The position numbers and the translations under genes are program-made. Source: Bradyrhizobium hereditatis (lineage in GTDB: Bacteria > Pseudomonadota > Alphaproteobacteria > Rhizobiales > Xanthobacteraceae). From it: a stretch of DNA of 64,000 nucleotides. The first letter of the stretch is position 1. Each line of letters opens with the position of its first letter. Where the stretch lies: positions 124,001 through 188,000 of the forward strand of contig NZ_JAGKJK010000013.1 in assembly GCF_020329435.1 (NCBI RefSeq). Reading direction: 5' to 3'. Positions 41,237-50,350 of this stretch are shown here, one piece after another. The notes under the pieces are model-generated. The model saw only the letters and a list, made by a program, of their open reading frames with translations, was not told the origin of the DNA and did no database searches.

Positions 41237-41716
41237 TCAATTTCGCTTGATCGCGGCGCCGAGCCGCGCCAGCGCGGCGCGCAATTCCTCGTCTTCCACC
41301 GCGGACAGGGTTTCGGCGACCTTGGCGACCGATTTCGGGTCAGGCGCGCGCGGGCGCGCGGGCGCTTTCCGGCGCGACAGCGGCGCCTGCCGCAGCGCCA
41401 GCCGGCCGACCGCGCTCCAGCCGAAGAAGCGGTTGACCCGCTGCAGAATGACGTCGGAGGAATGCTGGATCTCCAGCGCCATTGGACCTTCCACCCGCAA
41501 CACCAGCGTCGCCGGCTCCTGCGGCTGGCCTTCCACCGGCCGCGGCCATTGCATCTTCAAGGGCTCCGAATGGGCGGCGATCTCGGGCCCGGCGATTTCG
41601 GCCCAGCGCGTCACCAGTTCGCGCGCGGCAAACCCCTGCTTGGCATAGGCGTCGGAAAACACGTCCTTGAGCAGGACGGAAAGCGGCTTGGCCGAGATCG
41701 GGCCGGGTTTGGACAT
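41237..41716 (-). CDS. DUF721 (DciA-like) protein
   Basis: A 159-residue protein with a DUF721 domain in its first 105 residues (PLSVLLKDVFSDAYAKQGF, then VTRWAEIAGPEIAAHS and LVLRVEGPMALEIQHSS) and a basic linker and helical tail. DUF721 proteins include DciA, a loader or operator of the replicative helicase in bacteria lacking DnaC, so a role at replication forks is plausible. The start MSKPGPIS is preferred to an ATG five codons upstream. It diverges from mutY. Confidence 0.8.
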   Translation of the reverse strand: MSKPGPISAKPLSVLLKDVFSDAYAKQGFAARELVTRWAEIAGPEIAAHSEPLKMQWPRPVEGQPQEPATLVLRVEGPMALEIQHSSDVILQRVNRFFGWSAVGRLALRQAPLSRRKAPARPRAPDPKSVAKVAETLSAVEDEELRAALARLGAAIKRN

Positions 41717-41785
41717 GGGCGCTTGTATCACCTTGAGTGATGCGGGGCATAGAGAAGGACGGCGTCGCTACCGCTCGCCTATGCC

Positions 41786-41860
41786 GGTCATCCACGTTCT
41801 TTCACGCCGGCGGCGCCGAAGAAAGGCGTGGATGCCCGGGACAAGCCGGGGGCATGACGT
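41786..41860. repeat. Hairpin-rich repeat, family C-like, copy 3
   Basis: A 75-bp element between the DUF721 gene and mutY, from GGTCATCCACG to GGGGGCATGACG, with CGTGGATGCCCGGGACAAGCC inside. A shorter GATGCCCTGGACAAGCCCGGGCACGACG at 58798-58825 is related. Confidence 0.5.
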
Positions 41861-41894
41861 GGAGAGATTTGCGATCCGACACTAAAGTAACCGG

Positions 41895-42992
41895 ATGGTT
41901 TCGTCCGCCGCCGCCAAAATCAAACGACAGGAACTTCCTGCCGAAAGCGCCTACCGTCCCGCGCTGCTGCTCGACTGGTATGACCGTCATCGCCGGCGCC
42001 TGCCGTGGCGTCCGCCGGCCGGCGAGCAAGCCGATCCATATCGTGTCTGGTTGTCCGAAATCATGCTGCAACAGACCGGCGTGAAGACGGTCGGGCCGTA
42101 TTTCGAGAAGTTTGTGGCGCGCTGGCCGGACGTCGCTGCGCTCGCCCGCGCCTCGCTGGATGACGTGCTGCGGATGTGGGCCGGGCTCGGCTATTATTCG
42201 CGCGCGCGTAATCTGCATGCCTGCGCGGTCGCGGTGCTGCGTGACCATGGCGGGGTGTTTCCCGACACCGAAGACGGCCTGCGCAAACTGCCAGGCATCG
42301 GGCCCTATACAGCCAAGGCGATTGCGGCCATTGCCTTCAACGTCCGCACCATGCCGGTCGACGGCAACATCGAGCGCGTGGTGTCGCGGCTTTACGCGGT
42401 AGAGGAGCCGCTGCCACAGGCCAAGCCGCGCATCCAGGAATTGGCCGCGACCTTGCTCGGCTCTGATCGCGCCGGCGACAGCGCGCAGGCGCTGATGGAT
42501 CTGGGCTCCTCGATCTGCACGCCGAAGAAGCCAGCTTGTGCGCTATGCCCGCTGAATGATGATTGCGTGGCTCGCCTGCGTGGCGATCAGGAGACGTTTC
42601 CGCGCAAGGCGCCGAAGAAGTCGGGCGAGCTGCGCCGTGGCGCGGCCTTCGTGGTCACGCGCGGCGATGAACTTCTGGTGCGCACGCGGCCGCAAAAGGG
42701 CCTGCTCGGCGGCATGACCGAAGTGCCCGGCTCGGAATGGCTGAGCGGCCAGGACGACAGGACGGCCCTGGATCAGGCGCCCGCGATGAAGGCCATCTCG
42801 CGCTGGCATCGCAAGACCGGTGTTGTCACCCACGTGTTCACGCATTTTCCGCTCGAGCTCGTGATCTATACCGCAACCGTGCCGGCGCGAACGCGCGCGC
42901 CGGAGGGCATGCGCTGGGTGGCGGTCGCCACGCTTGCCGACGAGGCGCTTCCGAATGTGATGCGCAAGGCCATCGCGCACGCCTTGGACTGA
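41895..42992 (+). CDS. mutY: A/G-specific adenine glycosylase
   Basis: A 365-residue base-excision repair enzyme that removes adenine mispaired with 8-oxoguanine. Catalytic Glu is in SEIMLQQTGV, the helix-hairpin-helix is LRKLPGIGPYTAKAI, the catalytic Asp lies in VDGNIERV, and the 4Fe-4S ligands are C-x6-C-x2-C-x5-C (CTPKKPACALCPLNDDC). A C-terminal Nudix-like 8-oxoG recognition domain follows. All key residues are intact. An in-frame later start is possible, but the first helix would be lost. Confidence 0.95.
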   Translation: MVSSAAAKIKRQELPAESAYRPALLLDWYDRHRRRLPWRPPAGEQADPYRVWLSEIMLQQTGVKTVGPYFEKFVARWPDVAALARASLDDVLRMWAGLGYYSRARNLHACAVAVLRDHGGVFPDTEDGLRKLPGIGPYTAKAIAAIAFNVRTMPVDGNIERVVSRLYAVEEPLPQAKPRIQELAATLLGSDRAGDSAQALMDLGSSICTPKKPACALCPLNDDCVARLRGDQETFPRKAPKKSGELRRGAAFVVTRGDELLVRTRPQKGLLGGMTEVPGSEWLSGQDDRTALDQAPAMKAISRWHRKTGVVTHVFTHFPLELVIYTATVPARTRAPEGMRWVAVATLADEALPNVMRKAIAHALD

Positions 42993-43326
42993 GCCAGGCC
43001 GTGCATTCATAAAAATGCGATGTACGCTGCCGGCAGCTACAGACGTTGTGCCACCCGAGAATTTCGCGTTATGCCTCAAATGGCCGCGCGCTCTCCGGCG
43101 CTGTTGAAATGCGCGTCGATATGAGCGTGCAGCAACAGGGCATCCCGTTTGGTGTCTAACAGCGCGAAATTGAGCCGCAGGTGCGAACGCGGTCCTGGCG
43201 CAAGAACAAAAGCACTTTCGCAGCTTGCACTCGATCAGCCTTTTGGACTTCCCGATTAGGAACAACCGCACCGCCTGGGTGTTAGCGGGTGACCCCAGCT
43301 ATGCGAAGTCGGTCGCGGAGGTCAGC
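42993..43326. other. Intergenic region between mutY and the di-heme cytochrome, with a possible gene remnant
   Basis: These 334 bp have no complete gene. On the minus strand, about 43073-43226, one frame reads some 50 protein-like residues (ESAFVLAPGPRSHLRLNFAL, then LDTKRDALLLHAHIDAHFNS) ending at a stop, with no start and a stop just upstream. It may be a decayed 3' end of a larger gene. The ribosome-binding site GGAGG of the cytochrome gene lies at 43317-43321. Confidence 0.4.
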
Positions 43327-44730
43327 ATGCTGCTATTCGCCAAGGCAATTCCCGCATTTGCCATAATCGGCATTTGCTCTGCGCTGGTAATTTCCGCATC
43401 ATCCGACCCGCTACCTCCTGGCACCACCTATCGCCCGCTGCCGACTCGGCCGCTTTCCGAGATAAGGGCCGATGACGAAGCGCAGAAGCCGCAAGTCATG
43501 GCACGACAAGCGGACTTGTTGAATCGTCGGTACGATCTCACGAACCAGCCGATCGCCGGTGTCATGATGTCCGGCGGCAAGAAACCAGTGCAGGCCGGCG
43601 TTCGGGTGAAGCTACCAGCCGGCGTCACCTGGGATTCGCTGGCCGCCATGAGTCCAGACGAAATCCGCCAGCGCGGCCTGTTGCCCGAAGGCTTCATGCC
43701 TTTGCCTCATGTCAAGCAGGCAACCGGCGGCCAGGTCTTCCCAGACCGGCAAATCGACGAAATAAGACGCCAGGAAAGCAGGGACCTCAGGAGGTTCGAC
43801 GTGAACTTCGATCTTCCTGATCATCTAACCGCTGAATTTCCTCCGCCGATCTTCCTGACTACCCAGCCGCATTTGGGCGATGTGTCACGAGGGCAGCTCT
43901 TAACGATCAAGAACTTTTATGAACTGATGAACGGCATTGTAACGCCGGTCCAGATGGAAGGCCTGCGTCTGCTTCTCACGCCGTTTCCACAGGAAGAGTT
44001 TAATCAAACGGAAGACCGCAAGGTCGCCGACCAGAGCATGGGCGTAACCTGCCTGGATTGTCATTCCAATTTCCATACCAACAGCGCCTTCCACCTGACG
44101 CCTGACGTACGGCCGCAATCGGCGCGGTTTCGCCTCGACACGGTCAGCTTGCGCGGGCTGTTCAACCAGCAGATTCACGGCTCGAAGCGTTCGCTGCGAT
44201 CCGTTGAGGATTTCACGGAGTTCGAGCAGCGCACAGCCTATTTCAATGGCGACCATGTCAGCGCGACGCGCAAAGGCGTTCATCTGCCTGATCGACCCAA
44301 TCAGGTAGCGATGATGGCGCAGATGCAGAACATCGTGGATTTCCCGCCCGCTCCGAAATTGGACCCGTTCGGTCGTCTCGATCCTGCGAAGGCAAGTGAA
44401 CAGGAGCTTGCCGGAGAGCGCGCGTTTTTCGGCAAGGGACGGTGCGGCGAATGCCACATGCCTCAGACCTCGTTCATGGACAATAACATGCACGATCTGA
44501 AGCTCGAGCGCTTTTATCGTACCGGCCAAGTCGCGAATGACTTTGTTGCGCTTCCGGATGGTCCCATCAAGACGTTTACGCTTAGAGGGATCAAGGATTC
44601 GCCGCCATACCTGCATGATGGACGGCTGATGACGCTCGCGGACACGGTCGAGTTCTTCAATCTTGTCCTCGGCACCCGTCTGACCCAGCAAGAAAAGGAT
44701 GCACTGGTTGCCTTCATGCTCACTCTCTGA
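43327..44730 (+). CDS. Exported di-heme c-type cytochrome
   Basis: A 467-residue exported protein with a signal peptide at about 1-22 (LLFAKAIPAFAIIGICSAL) and two c-haem sites, CLDCH at 242-246 and CGECH at 373-377. The second half resembles di-heme cytochrome c peroxidase/MauG-like proteins (GERAFFGKGRCGECHMPQTS, then TFTLRGIKDSPPYLHDGRL). The start at 43327 has GGAGG five bases upstream; a longer frame lacks this. It may reduce peroxide or carry electrons in the periplasm. Substrate unknown. It is followed after 20 bp by a DUF4142 gene. Confidence 0.85.
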   Translation: MLLFAKAIPAFAIIGICSALVISASSDPLPPGTTYRPLPTRPLSEIRADDEAQKPQVMARQADLLNRRYDLTNQPIAGVMMSGGKKPVQAGVRVKLPAGVTWDSLAAMSPDEIRQRGLLPEGFMPLPHVKQATGGQVFPDRQIDEIRRQESRDLRRFDVNFDLPDHLTAEFPPPIFLTTQPHLGDVSRGQLLTIKNFYELMNGIVTPVQMEGLRLLLTPFPQEEFNQTEDRKVADQSMGVTCLDCHSNFHTNSAFHLTPDVRPQSARFRLDTVSLRGLFNQQIHGSKRSLRSVEDFTEFEQRTAYFNGDHVSATRKGVHLPDRPNQVAMMAQMQNIVDFPPAPKLDPFGRLDPAKASEQELAGERAFFGKGRCGECHMPQTSFMDNNMHDLKLERFYRTGQVANDFVALPDGPIKTFTLRGIKDSPPYLHDGRLMTLADTVEFFNLVLGTRLTQQEKDALVAFMLTL

Positions 44731-44750
44731 TTCCTCAGAAGGAGAACGCA

Positions 44751-45389
44751 ATGCGCATTCCTTTGATTCTGGCCGCTTTTCTGGTCGCCACGTCTGCAAC
44801 CGCTCAGCTCGGCAATCCGGCCGGAGTGGCGCCTGGAACGCAAGAGGCAACTCCAGGTGTGCCCGCGCCTCATCAGACGAACACCGAGGATCGACTTTTT
44901 GCGCGCCTTTTGGCTGCTGGGGGCATGGCTGAAGTTGACCTCGGGCGACTGGCTGAGGGCAAGGCCCGAAGCCAGGCAGTTGGAGATTTCGCCCGGCTCA
45001 TGATCGCGGACCACACCAAGGCAAATCGCGAACTGGAACGCCTTGCGAGTGCCGCGCAGATCCCGCTTCCGACCCAACTCAACCCGGAGGACCAAAGCGT
45101 GCGCGCGACTCTTGAGAGTGCATCCGCAGATGCATTCGACCTCGCCTACATGCAACGGCAGGTCATCGATCATCAGAAGACGGTTGTGCTGTTGACCTGG
45201 GAGATCGGGCGAGGCCAGGACGCAGCTCTGCAGCGATGGGCGGCCGCTACCCTGCCGGTCGTACTCAGCCACCTTGAACAGGCGAAGACGTTGGTCGCTG
45301 AACTCTCGGGACAGGGAGCGCGCGTTTCGCTGCAGATGCCGGCCGAACGGGCCGCGCCGCCTCGCCAAGGATCGGGGCGCCCGAAGTAA
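44751..45389 (+). CDS. DUF4142 (ferritin-like) exported protein
   Basis: A 212-residue protein with a signal peptide ending near residue 19 (TSATA). The DUF4142 four-helix bundle covers about 45-185 (GGMAEVDLGRLAEGKARSQA, FARLMIADHTKANREL, YMQRQVIDHQKTVVLL). AAGGAG precedes the ATG. DUF4142 domains look like ferritin-type bundles but often lack clear metal ligands; here His86 and two further histidines are candidates. It is very probably cotranslated with the di-heme cytochrome, so a periplasmic redox or storage partner is plausible. Confidence 0.85.
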   Translation: MRIPLILAAFLVATSATAQLGNPAGVAPGTQEATPGVPAPHQTNTEDRLFARLLAAGGMAEVDLGRLAEGKARSQAVGDFARLMIADHTKANRELERLASAAQIPLPTQLNPEDQSVRATLESASADAFDLAYMQRQVIDHQKTVVLLTWEIGRGQDAALQRWAAATLPVVLSHLEQAKTLVAELSGQGARVSLQMPAERAAPPRQGSGRPK

Positions 45390-45559
45390 GAAGAGCTGTT
45401 CCGAAGCTCAAGTGCTTCCGGTCAGCGGAAGCTCAACAATCGTCAATAGCTGAAGGCCACGACGTGAAGTGGCGAAATTAATACTTCGCATTTCCGCGGG
45501 TCGTCACGAGCGGCCAGGCGAATGAAGCGGGCGCTTATGACCGCGCCCGCTTGCCTTGG

Positions 45560-45829
45560 CTAGTTTGATCTTGGCGCCTCGACGGCGAACGCCACGATTC
45601 GTCGCACCAGCGGTAGCACCGCGAGCAGCGTCGGAAACGCCACCAGCCAGGATATCGCCCATGCAGCGGGCCAGGTCGCCATGAAGGCAGGTGTCGGACC
45701 GAGACTCCTCAAGGTCGAAATCGCGGAGGCGACGAAGGTCATCAGCACCGACAACACCAGCGGCATGACGACCGCCGCATAGCGTGCAGGTAATTTTCCG
45801 CGCGAGCGCGGAGCCTGATACGTAATCAT
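45560..45829 (-). CDS. DUF2798 family membrane protein
   Basis: An 89-residue protein with two transmembrane helices (about 18-38 and 55-78), matching DUF2798 (LPARYAAVVMPLVLSVLMTF, then WPAAWAISWLVAFPTLLAVL). The start MITYQAPRS is preferred, with AAAGAG upstream; an ATG 11 codons earlier is possible. The function of the family is unknown. Confidence 0.8.
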   Translation of the reverse strand: MITYQAPRSRGKLPARYAAVVMPLVLSVLMTFVASAISTLRSLGPTPAFMATWPAAWAISWLVAFPTLLAVLPLVRRIVAFAVEAPRSN

Positions 45830-46101
45830 GATATCACTCTTTGGATTTGGTCGGTCGATCACGATGGCGCATGATGCATTCCTCCGGGGTCGAGCCGACC
45901 GGTTGAATGCGTTGCCTGACGTGAGACGCTTACGGTGCGCCTTAAGCGCAGCAGCCGCTTCCTAACCGGGATGCGGTGCGGGCGCCAGCCTCGAATTCTG
46001 GAAACGATCAAAATTGAAAGCTCGCGCCCCCGGTACGCGCAGCTTGCTGACACCATGCTGGCAGCAGGGCTGGGTTAGGAAGGAGCCTCAAGGAGGTTCC
46101 C

Positions 46102-46521
46102 ATGATCGCGACTGCGCTCGACAATTTCAACCCGCCGCCATCTTCCAGACTGCTCGGCTGGCGCCTGCTCGACGCGCGGCCGAAAGAGGGCTGGATCCGC
46201 ATCGGCTTCGACGGCAAGCGGGATTTTTGCAATCCGGCCGGCTTCGTGCAGGGCGGCATCCTTTCGGCCATGCTCGACGACACCATGGGGCCGGCGGTCT
46301 TCGTTATGACCGAGGGTAGGCTATATACGGCGACGATCACCCTGACCGTGAATTATCTCGCGCCGGCGAGGCCAGGGCCGATCACGGGCGAGGCGAAAGT
46401 CACCCAGCTCGGCAAGACCGTCGCTTTCGTGGAGGGGCGGCTGATGGCCGAGGATGGCGCATTGCTGGCGACGGCAACGACCAGCGCGCGGCTGGTCGAG
46501 ACGGCGAAGGCTATTCGATAG
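46102..46521 (+). CDS. PaaI-type hotdog thioesterase
   Basis: A 139-residue single hotdog-domain protein with GFVQGGILSAMLDDTMGPAV, where the Asp is the usual catalytic acid of PaaI-type acyl-CoA thioesterases. A strong AAGGAGG lies just before the ATG. It probably hydrolyses an aryl- or acyl-CoA; the substrate is not predictable. No phenylacetate pathway genes are near. Confidence 0.9.
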   Translation: MIATALDNFNPPPSSRLLGWRLLDARPKEGWIRIGFDGKRDFCNPAGFVQGGILSAMLDDTMGPAVFVMTEGRLYTATITLTVNYLAPARPGPITGEAKVTQLGKTVAFVEGRLMAEDGALLATATTSARLVETAKAIR

Positions 46522-46540
46522 TGTGAGAGGGACGGGCGGC

Positions 46541-47332
46541 TTACCGGCTGTTCAGAGCGCTTGGCATGATTTGCAGCAGGGGCTCCGGCCCGATCGATAT
46601 CTGGCCGGTGAAGGGCCGGTCATGCGCCGCGATCAGTAGGACCGAAGCGGCAACACCGGTCGCGAACAGCGCCAACGCAATGGCGGATGCCAGCCGATTG
46701 TCGACGTGCACGATTGCGATCACCAGCAGCTCGCATATCGCCTGCAGATAGAGGCACCACCACTTGACCCGGTTCACCTCAGCCTGGCTGACAATGATGC
46801 GTTGCCTTCGCGCATCCAGGGCGGACTGAAGTGCGGAGATGATTTCGCGCTGTGCGTTCTGCTGCCCTTCTCCCTGTGGGGCGATCGCGACGACGAGTTG
46901 CAGGGCTTCGACGAGCGCCGGCGGAGCCGCCCGCAGCGAGGCGGTCTGGCGCGCCATCATCGGCCATTCCACTGTTGCGGAGTGTTCGACATAGTCGCGA
47001 ACGAGGCCGCGCAACTTGGCCTCGTTCTCCGCGGGCAAGCCGGCGGCGAGAAGCGTCACAGCTCGCAGCGCGCTTGCTTCGCGGCTCACCGCCGCGGCGG
47101 CGCGGTCACCGTCATTCCAGACCTGCGCGGCCGTGAATGCAACGAACAGGCCGAACATGATGCCAAGCACCGGCAGCATGCCTGGAGAGACGGTCTTGAA
47201 CGACTTTGCCCTCTCCTCCGTCGCGAGGGCGGTCACGCCCAGGAAAACGGCGATGGCGAGCAGATAGGTGAAGCCGAAGACGACCAGCGCCATGGCCCAC
47301 ACTGGTAAATTATGCAGCCAGTCGCTCATCAC
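46541..47332 (-). CDS. DUF4239 family membrane protein
   Basis: A 263-residue protein with about four hydrophobic helices: two at the N-terminus (about 10-37 and 50-68) and two near the C-terminus (about 195-235), with a soluble helical middle. The bestrophin-like DUF4239 signature includes VLGIMFGLFVAFTAAQVWND and SREASALRAVTLLA. The family may form ion channels by analogy with bestrophin, which is unproven. The start could be MM or the second M. Confidence 0.82.
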   Translation of the reverse strand: MMSDWLHNLPVWAMALVVFGFTYLLAIAVFLGVTALATEERAKSFKTVSPGMLPVLGIMFGLFVAFTAAQVWNDGDRAAAAVSREASALRAVTLLAAGLPAENEAKLRGLVRDYVEHSATVEWPMMARQTASLRAAPPALVEALQLVVAIAPQGEGQQNAQREIISALQSALDARRQRIIVSQAEVNRVKWWCLYLQAICELLVIAIVHVDNRLASAIALALFATGVAASVLLIAAHDRPFTGQISIGPEPLLQIMPSALNSR

Positions 47333-47354
47333 CGTTACCCCCGTGCCGTGGATC

Positions 47355-48644
47355 TTAGCCGGTGCCGACCCGCGGCGCTTCCCGCGCGATCTGAACGATC
47401 GGGGGCTTGGCGTTGAGGCCTTCGACCTGGAAGCCGGCGACGCGCTTGTAGTTGGCGGCGATGTCTTCCAGCTCCTTGAGCGAGAGCACGTCGGTCACGA
47501 CGCCAAAGCCATCAGGCGCGCGCTCTTCGACCATCTGCATCACCTGCTCGGGACCGTTGCGGCGGTTGAGCATCACGAGATCTGATGTCGCCGGCCGCCG
47601 CTCGGCCTCGTAGGCGACTAGCGCCGCGTTCGTCGTTCCCTTCGCAAGGATTTCGCGGGTGATGACGCGCGCATCCAGAATGGCCTGCGAGGCGCCGTTG
47701 GAGCCGATCGGGTACATCGGATGCGCCGCATCGCCCATCAACGTGACGCGGCCGAACGTCCATTGCGGGATCGGATCGCGATCGACGAGCGGATATTCGT
47801 AAGCGTGCGGGCAGTTCTCGATCAGGCCCGGCACGTCGAGCCAGTCGAATTTCCAGTCCTTGAACCAGGGCAGAAACTCTTCGAGCCGGGCGGTGCGGTT
47901 ATAGTCCTCGCGCCGCCACTGATAGGTCGGCGGCATATGCCGCTCGGCGACCCAGTTGATCCTGAATTTGCCGGCGCTGTCCGCCTGCTTCGAGATCGGA
48001 TAGCAGACGAACTTCAGGATTTCGTGGCCGGCCATGATCATGGTGCGGCCGGACAGGAAGGCGTCGCTGTCGGTGATGCCGCGCCACAGGATGCGCCCGT
48101 TCCAGATCGGTGGTCCCTCTTCGGGATAGAGCTTTTCGCGAACCGCCGAATGGATGCCGTCGGCTGCGATCAACAGCACGCCTTCGTGCTGGCCTTTCGA
48201 CTGGCCGGTCGCCTTATCGATGAATTCGGCGCGGACGCTGTTCTCGGTTTCGGTCCAGCCGGTGAGATGGTGGCTGGTCAGGATGTTCTCCTTGCCCAGC
48301 CGCTCGATCGCCGCATCGAGCAGGAGCTGCTGCAGCGTGCCGCGATGGATCGAAAACTGCGGCCATTTGTAACCGGCTTCGATGCCGCGCGGCTCGCTCC
48401 AGATCGGCTTGCCGTGCTTGGAGAAATAGGCGAGCTCCTTGGTGCGGACGGCGGCCGCATCGAGCGCATCGTACAGGCCGAGTTCGATCAGTTCGCGCAC
48501 TGCATGCGGCAGCACGTTGATGCCGACGCCGAGCGGCCGCAGCTCCGGCACGCTTTCGAACACTTTGGCGGATACGCCGATCTGGTGCAGGCTGAGCGCC
48601 AGCGTCAGCCCGCCGATGCCGCCGCCCGCGATGAGAACAGTCAT
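47355..48644 (-). CDS. FAD-dependent monooxygenase (PhzS-like)
   Basis: A 429-residue class A flavoprotein monooxygenase. The N-terminal dinucleotide fold is VLIAGGGIGGLTLALSLHQ, the ADGIHSAVR region is the DG motif, and GDAAHPMYPIGSNGASQAI the GD motif. Long stretches (RPLGVGINVLPHAV, VWSEPRG-like IWSEPRGIEAG, YPLVDRDPIPQW) strongly recall phenazine monooxygenase PhzS. It would hydroxylate an aromatic acid using NAD(P)H and O2; no phenazine genes are present, so the substrate is open. The start at 48644 puts the FAD loop at the N-terminus. Confidence 0.9.
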   Translation of the reverse strand: MTVLIAGGGIGGLTLALSLHQIGVSAKVFESVPELRPLGVGINVLPHAVRELIELGLYDALDAAAVRTKELAYFSKHGKPIWSEPRGIEAGYKWPQFSIHRGTLQQLLLDAAIERLGKENILTSHHLTGWTETENSVRAEFIDKATGQSKGQHEGVLLIAADGIHSAVREKLYPEEGPPIWNGRILWRGITDSDAFLSGRTMIMAGHEILKFVCYPISKQADSAGKFRINWVAERHMPPTYQWRREDYNRTARLEEFLPWFKDWKFDWLDVPGLIENCPHAYEYPLVDRDPIPQWTFGRVTLMGDAAHPMYPIGSNGASQAILDARVITREILAKGTTNAALVAYEAERRPATSDLVMLNRRNGPEQVMQMVEERAPDGFGVVTDVLSLKELEDIAANYKRVAGFQVEGLNAKPPIVQIAREAPRVGTG

Positions 48645-48794
48645 GGTACGCCCCTGTTGCTTCCCGGGCGTCATGGCATGAGGGAGGGCAGGGGGCAACT
48701 GCGAAGGGGCAGCAAATCCCTTACCGCTTGGTGGGTGTGGGCTCATTAAGGCTCACGGGCGTCCGGCCAAAGGAGACATTTTCTGCTCCGGTGG

Positions 48795-49571
48795 CTAGGC
48801 CAAAATACCTCCATCGACCGTTAAGGCATGGCCGACCACAAAGCTTGCCGCTGAGCCGCATAACCATAGAACAGCGGCAGCGATTTCTTCAGGTTCGCCA
48901 AGGCGTCCGATCGGTTCGGCCGCTACGAACGCCTTGACGATCTCTGGATTGTTGTTCTTTGTTACCCGCTTCGCCATCGGTGTATTGCCGATAATGCCCG
49001 GGCATACTGCGTTGATACGGATGCCCTTCTCGGCATAATCGAGTGCGGAGGCGCGGGTGAGACCTATCACTCCGAATTTGCTGGCGGAATAAGCGGCGCG
49101 CCCTTTGGAGCCCCTCATCCCGCCGATCGACGAGCAGTTGACGATTGCGCCGCTTCTTTGCGCGGTCATGTGGCGAAGCTCCGCCTTCATGCAGTTCCAC
49201 ACACCACGCAGATTGACATCGATGATGTTGTCAAACTCGGTATCTTCCGTTTCAACCAGTGGCGCACCATCGCAGTTTATGCCCGCATTGTTGAAAGCTG
49301 CATCGAGCTTCCCGTAAGTCTCGATCGCCTGCTCGATCATTGCGTTCACTTGGCCCCGATCCGTTACATCGCAGCCGATGGCAAGGACCTCATGACCCGC
49401 GGATCGCAGTTCAGCAGCGGCAGTTTCGAGCAACGCTGTGTTGCTGTCTGCAACGACCACGGACGCGCCTGCATCACCAAATGCCCTAGCCGTCGCCAGA
49501 CCAATGCCACCAGCGGCGCCGGTAACAAGCGCAACCTTTCCTTCGAAGCTGCCTACCATTGCTGTACCCAT
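48795..49571 (-). CDS. Short-chain dehydrogenase/reductase (1)
   Basis: A 258-residue classical SDR. TGAAGGIGLATARAF is the cofactor loop, NNAG a structural motif, with the catalytic Ser in NCSSIGG and YSASK (Y-x3-K). Asp at the end of the second beta strand (VVVADS) suggests NAD(H) preference. GAGGA is upstream of the start. It is a paralogue of the SDR 11 bp upstream in the operon, and both probably act on the same pathway. The real substrate is unknown; family annotations vary widely. Confidence 0.9.
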   Translation of the reverse strand: MGTAMVGSFEGKVALVTGAAGGIGLATARAFGDAGASVVVADSNTALLETAAAELRSAGHEVLAIGCDVTDRGQVNAMIEQAIETYGKLDAAFNNAGINCDGAPLVETEDTEFDNIIDVNLRGVWNCMKAELRHMTAQRSGAIVNCSSIGGMRGSKGRAAYSASKFGVIGLTRASALDYAEKGIRINAVCPGIIGNTPMAKRVTKNNNPEIVKAFVAAEPIGRLGEPEEIAAAVLWLCGSAASFVVGHALTVDGGILA

Positions 49572-49582
49572 TGGTATGATCC

Positions 49583-50350
49583 TCAGTGCGCGGTGAAGCC
49601 GCCATCGACCGGCAGGGCTACGCCGATTACGAAACTCGCGGCCGGACTACATAGCCACAACACGGCGGCCGCGACCTCCTCGGCCCGGCCGAGGCGGCCG
49701 ATTGACTGCTGCTTCATGATTTCGGCCATCGCGTCGGCTTGGCCTTTGAGCATGTCGGCGACCATCGGCGTGTCGATTGTGCCGGGGCAGACCGCGTTGA
49801 TGCGGATGCCGCGCGGGGCATATTCGACACCCGCGCTCTTGGTCATTCCGAGCACGGCGTGTTTGGTGCCGTGATAAGCTGCGCGTTGCGGGAGGCCGAC
49901 GAGACCGCCCAAAGAAGAGCAATTGACGATCGCGCCGCTCCCTTGATCGCGCATCACGCGCAGCTGATGCTTCATGCAGGCCCAGACCCCCCGCTGGTTT
50001 ACCGCGGTGACGCGCTCGAAATGTTCGATCGGCTCCTCGGCGGCGTCCGATGGCGGCACCTGGATGCCGGCGTTGTTGAACGCCATGTCGAGCCGTCCGT
50101 ACTCTGCGACCGCGCGATCGACCATCGCCGCCACCTGCGCCTCGTCGGCGACGTCGCAGGCCAAGCCGATTGCGGTGCCGCCGTCTCGGACGATCCGTTC
50201 CGCCTCCTTCGCGGCGAGATCGCCGTCCAGGTCGGCCAGAACGACGGAGGCGCCGCTCTCGGCGAACATCCGCGCCGTTGCCAGTCCCATGCCCTTGGCG
50301 GCACCGGTGACCAGGGCCACCTGTCCTTTGAAGTCATAGATGGGGTTCAT
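49583..50350 (-). CDS. Short-chain dehydrogenase/reductase (2)
   Basis: A 255-residue classical SDR with TGAAKGMGLATARMF (cofactor loop), NNAG, catalytic Ser in NCSSLGG and YHGTK. VVLADLDGD again has Asp for NAD(H). The C-terminal VALPVDGGFTAH is typical. GAGGAG sits 5 bases before the ATG at 50350, excluding an ATG ten codons upstream. It is the upstream partner of SDR (1), with about half of the residues apparently identical by eye, so an old tandem duplication is likely. Confidence 0.9.
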   Translation of the reverse strand: MNPIYDFKGQVALVTGAAKGMGLATARMFAESGASVVLADLDGDLAAKEAERIVRDGGTAIGLACDVADEAQVAAMVDRAVAEYGRLDMAFNNAGIQVPPSDAAEEPIEHFERVTAVNQRGVWACMKHQLRVMRDQGSGAIVNCSSLGGLVGLPQRAAYHGTKHAVLGMTKSAGVEYAPRGIRINAVCPGTIDTPMVADMLKGQADAMAEIMKQQSIGRLGRAEEVAAAVLWLCSPAASFVIGVALPVDGGFTAH

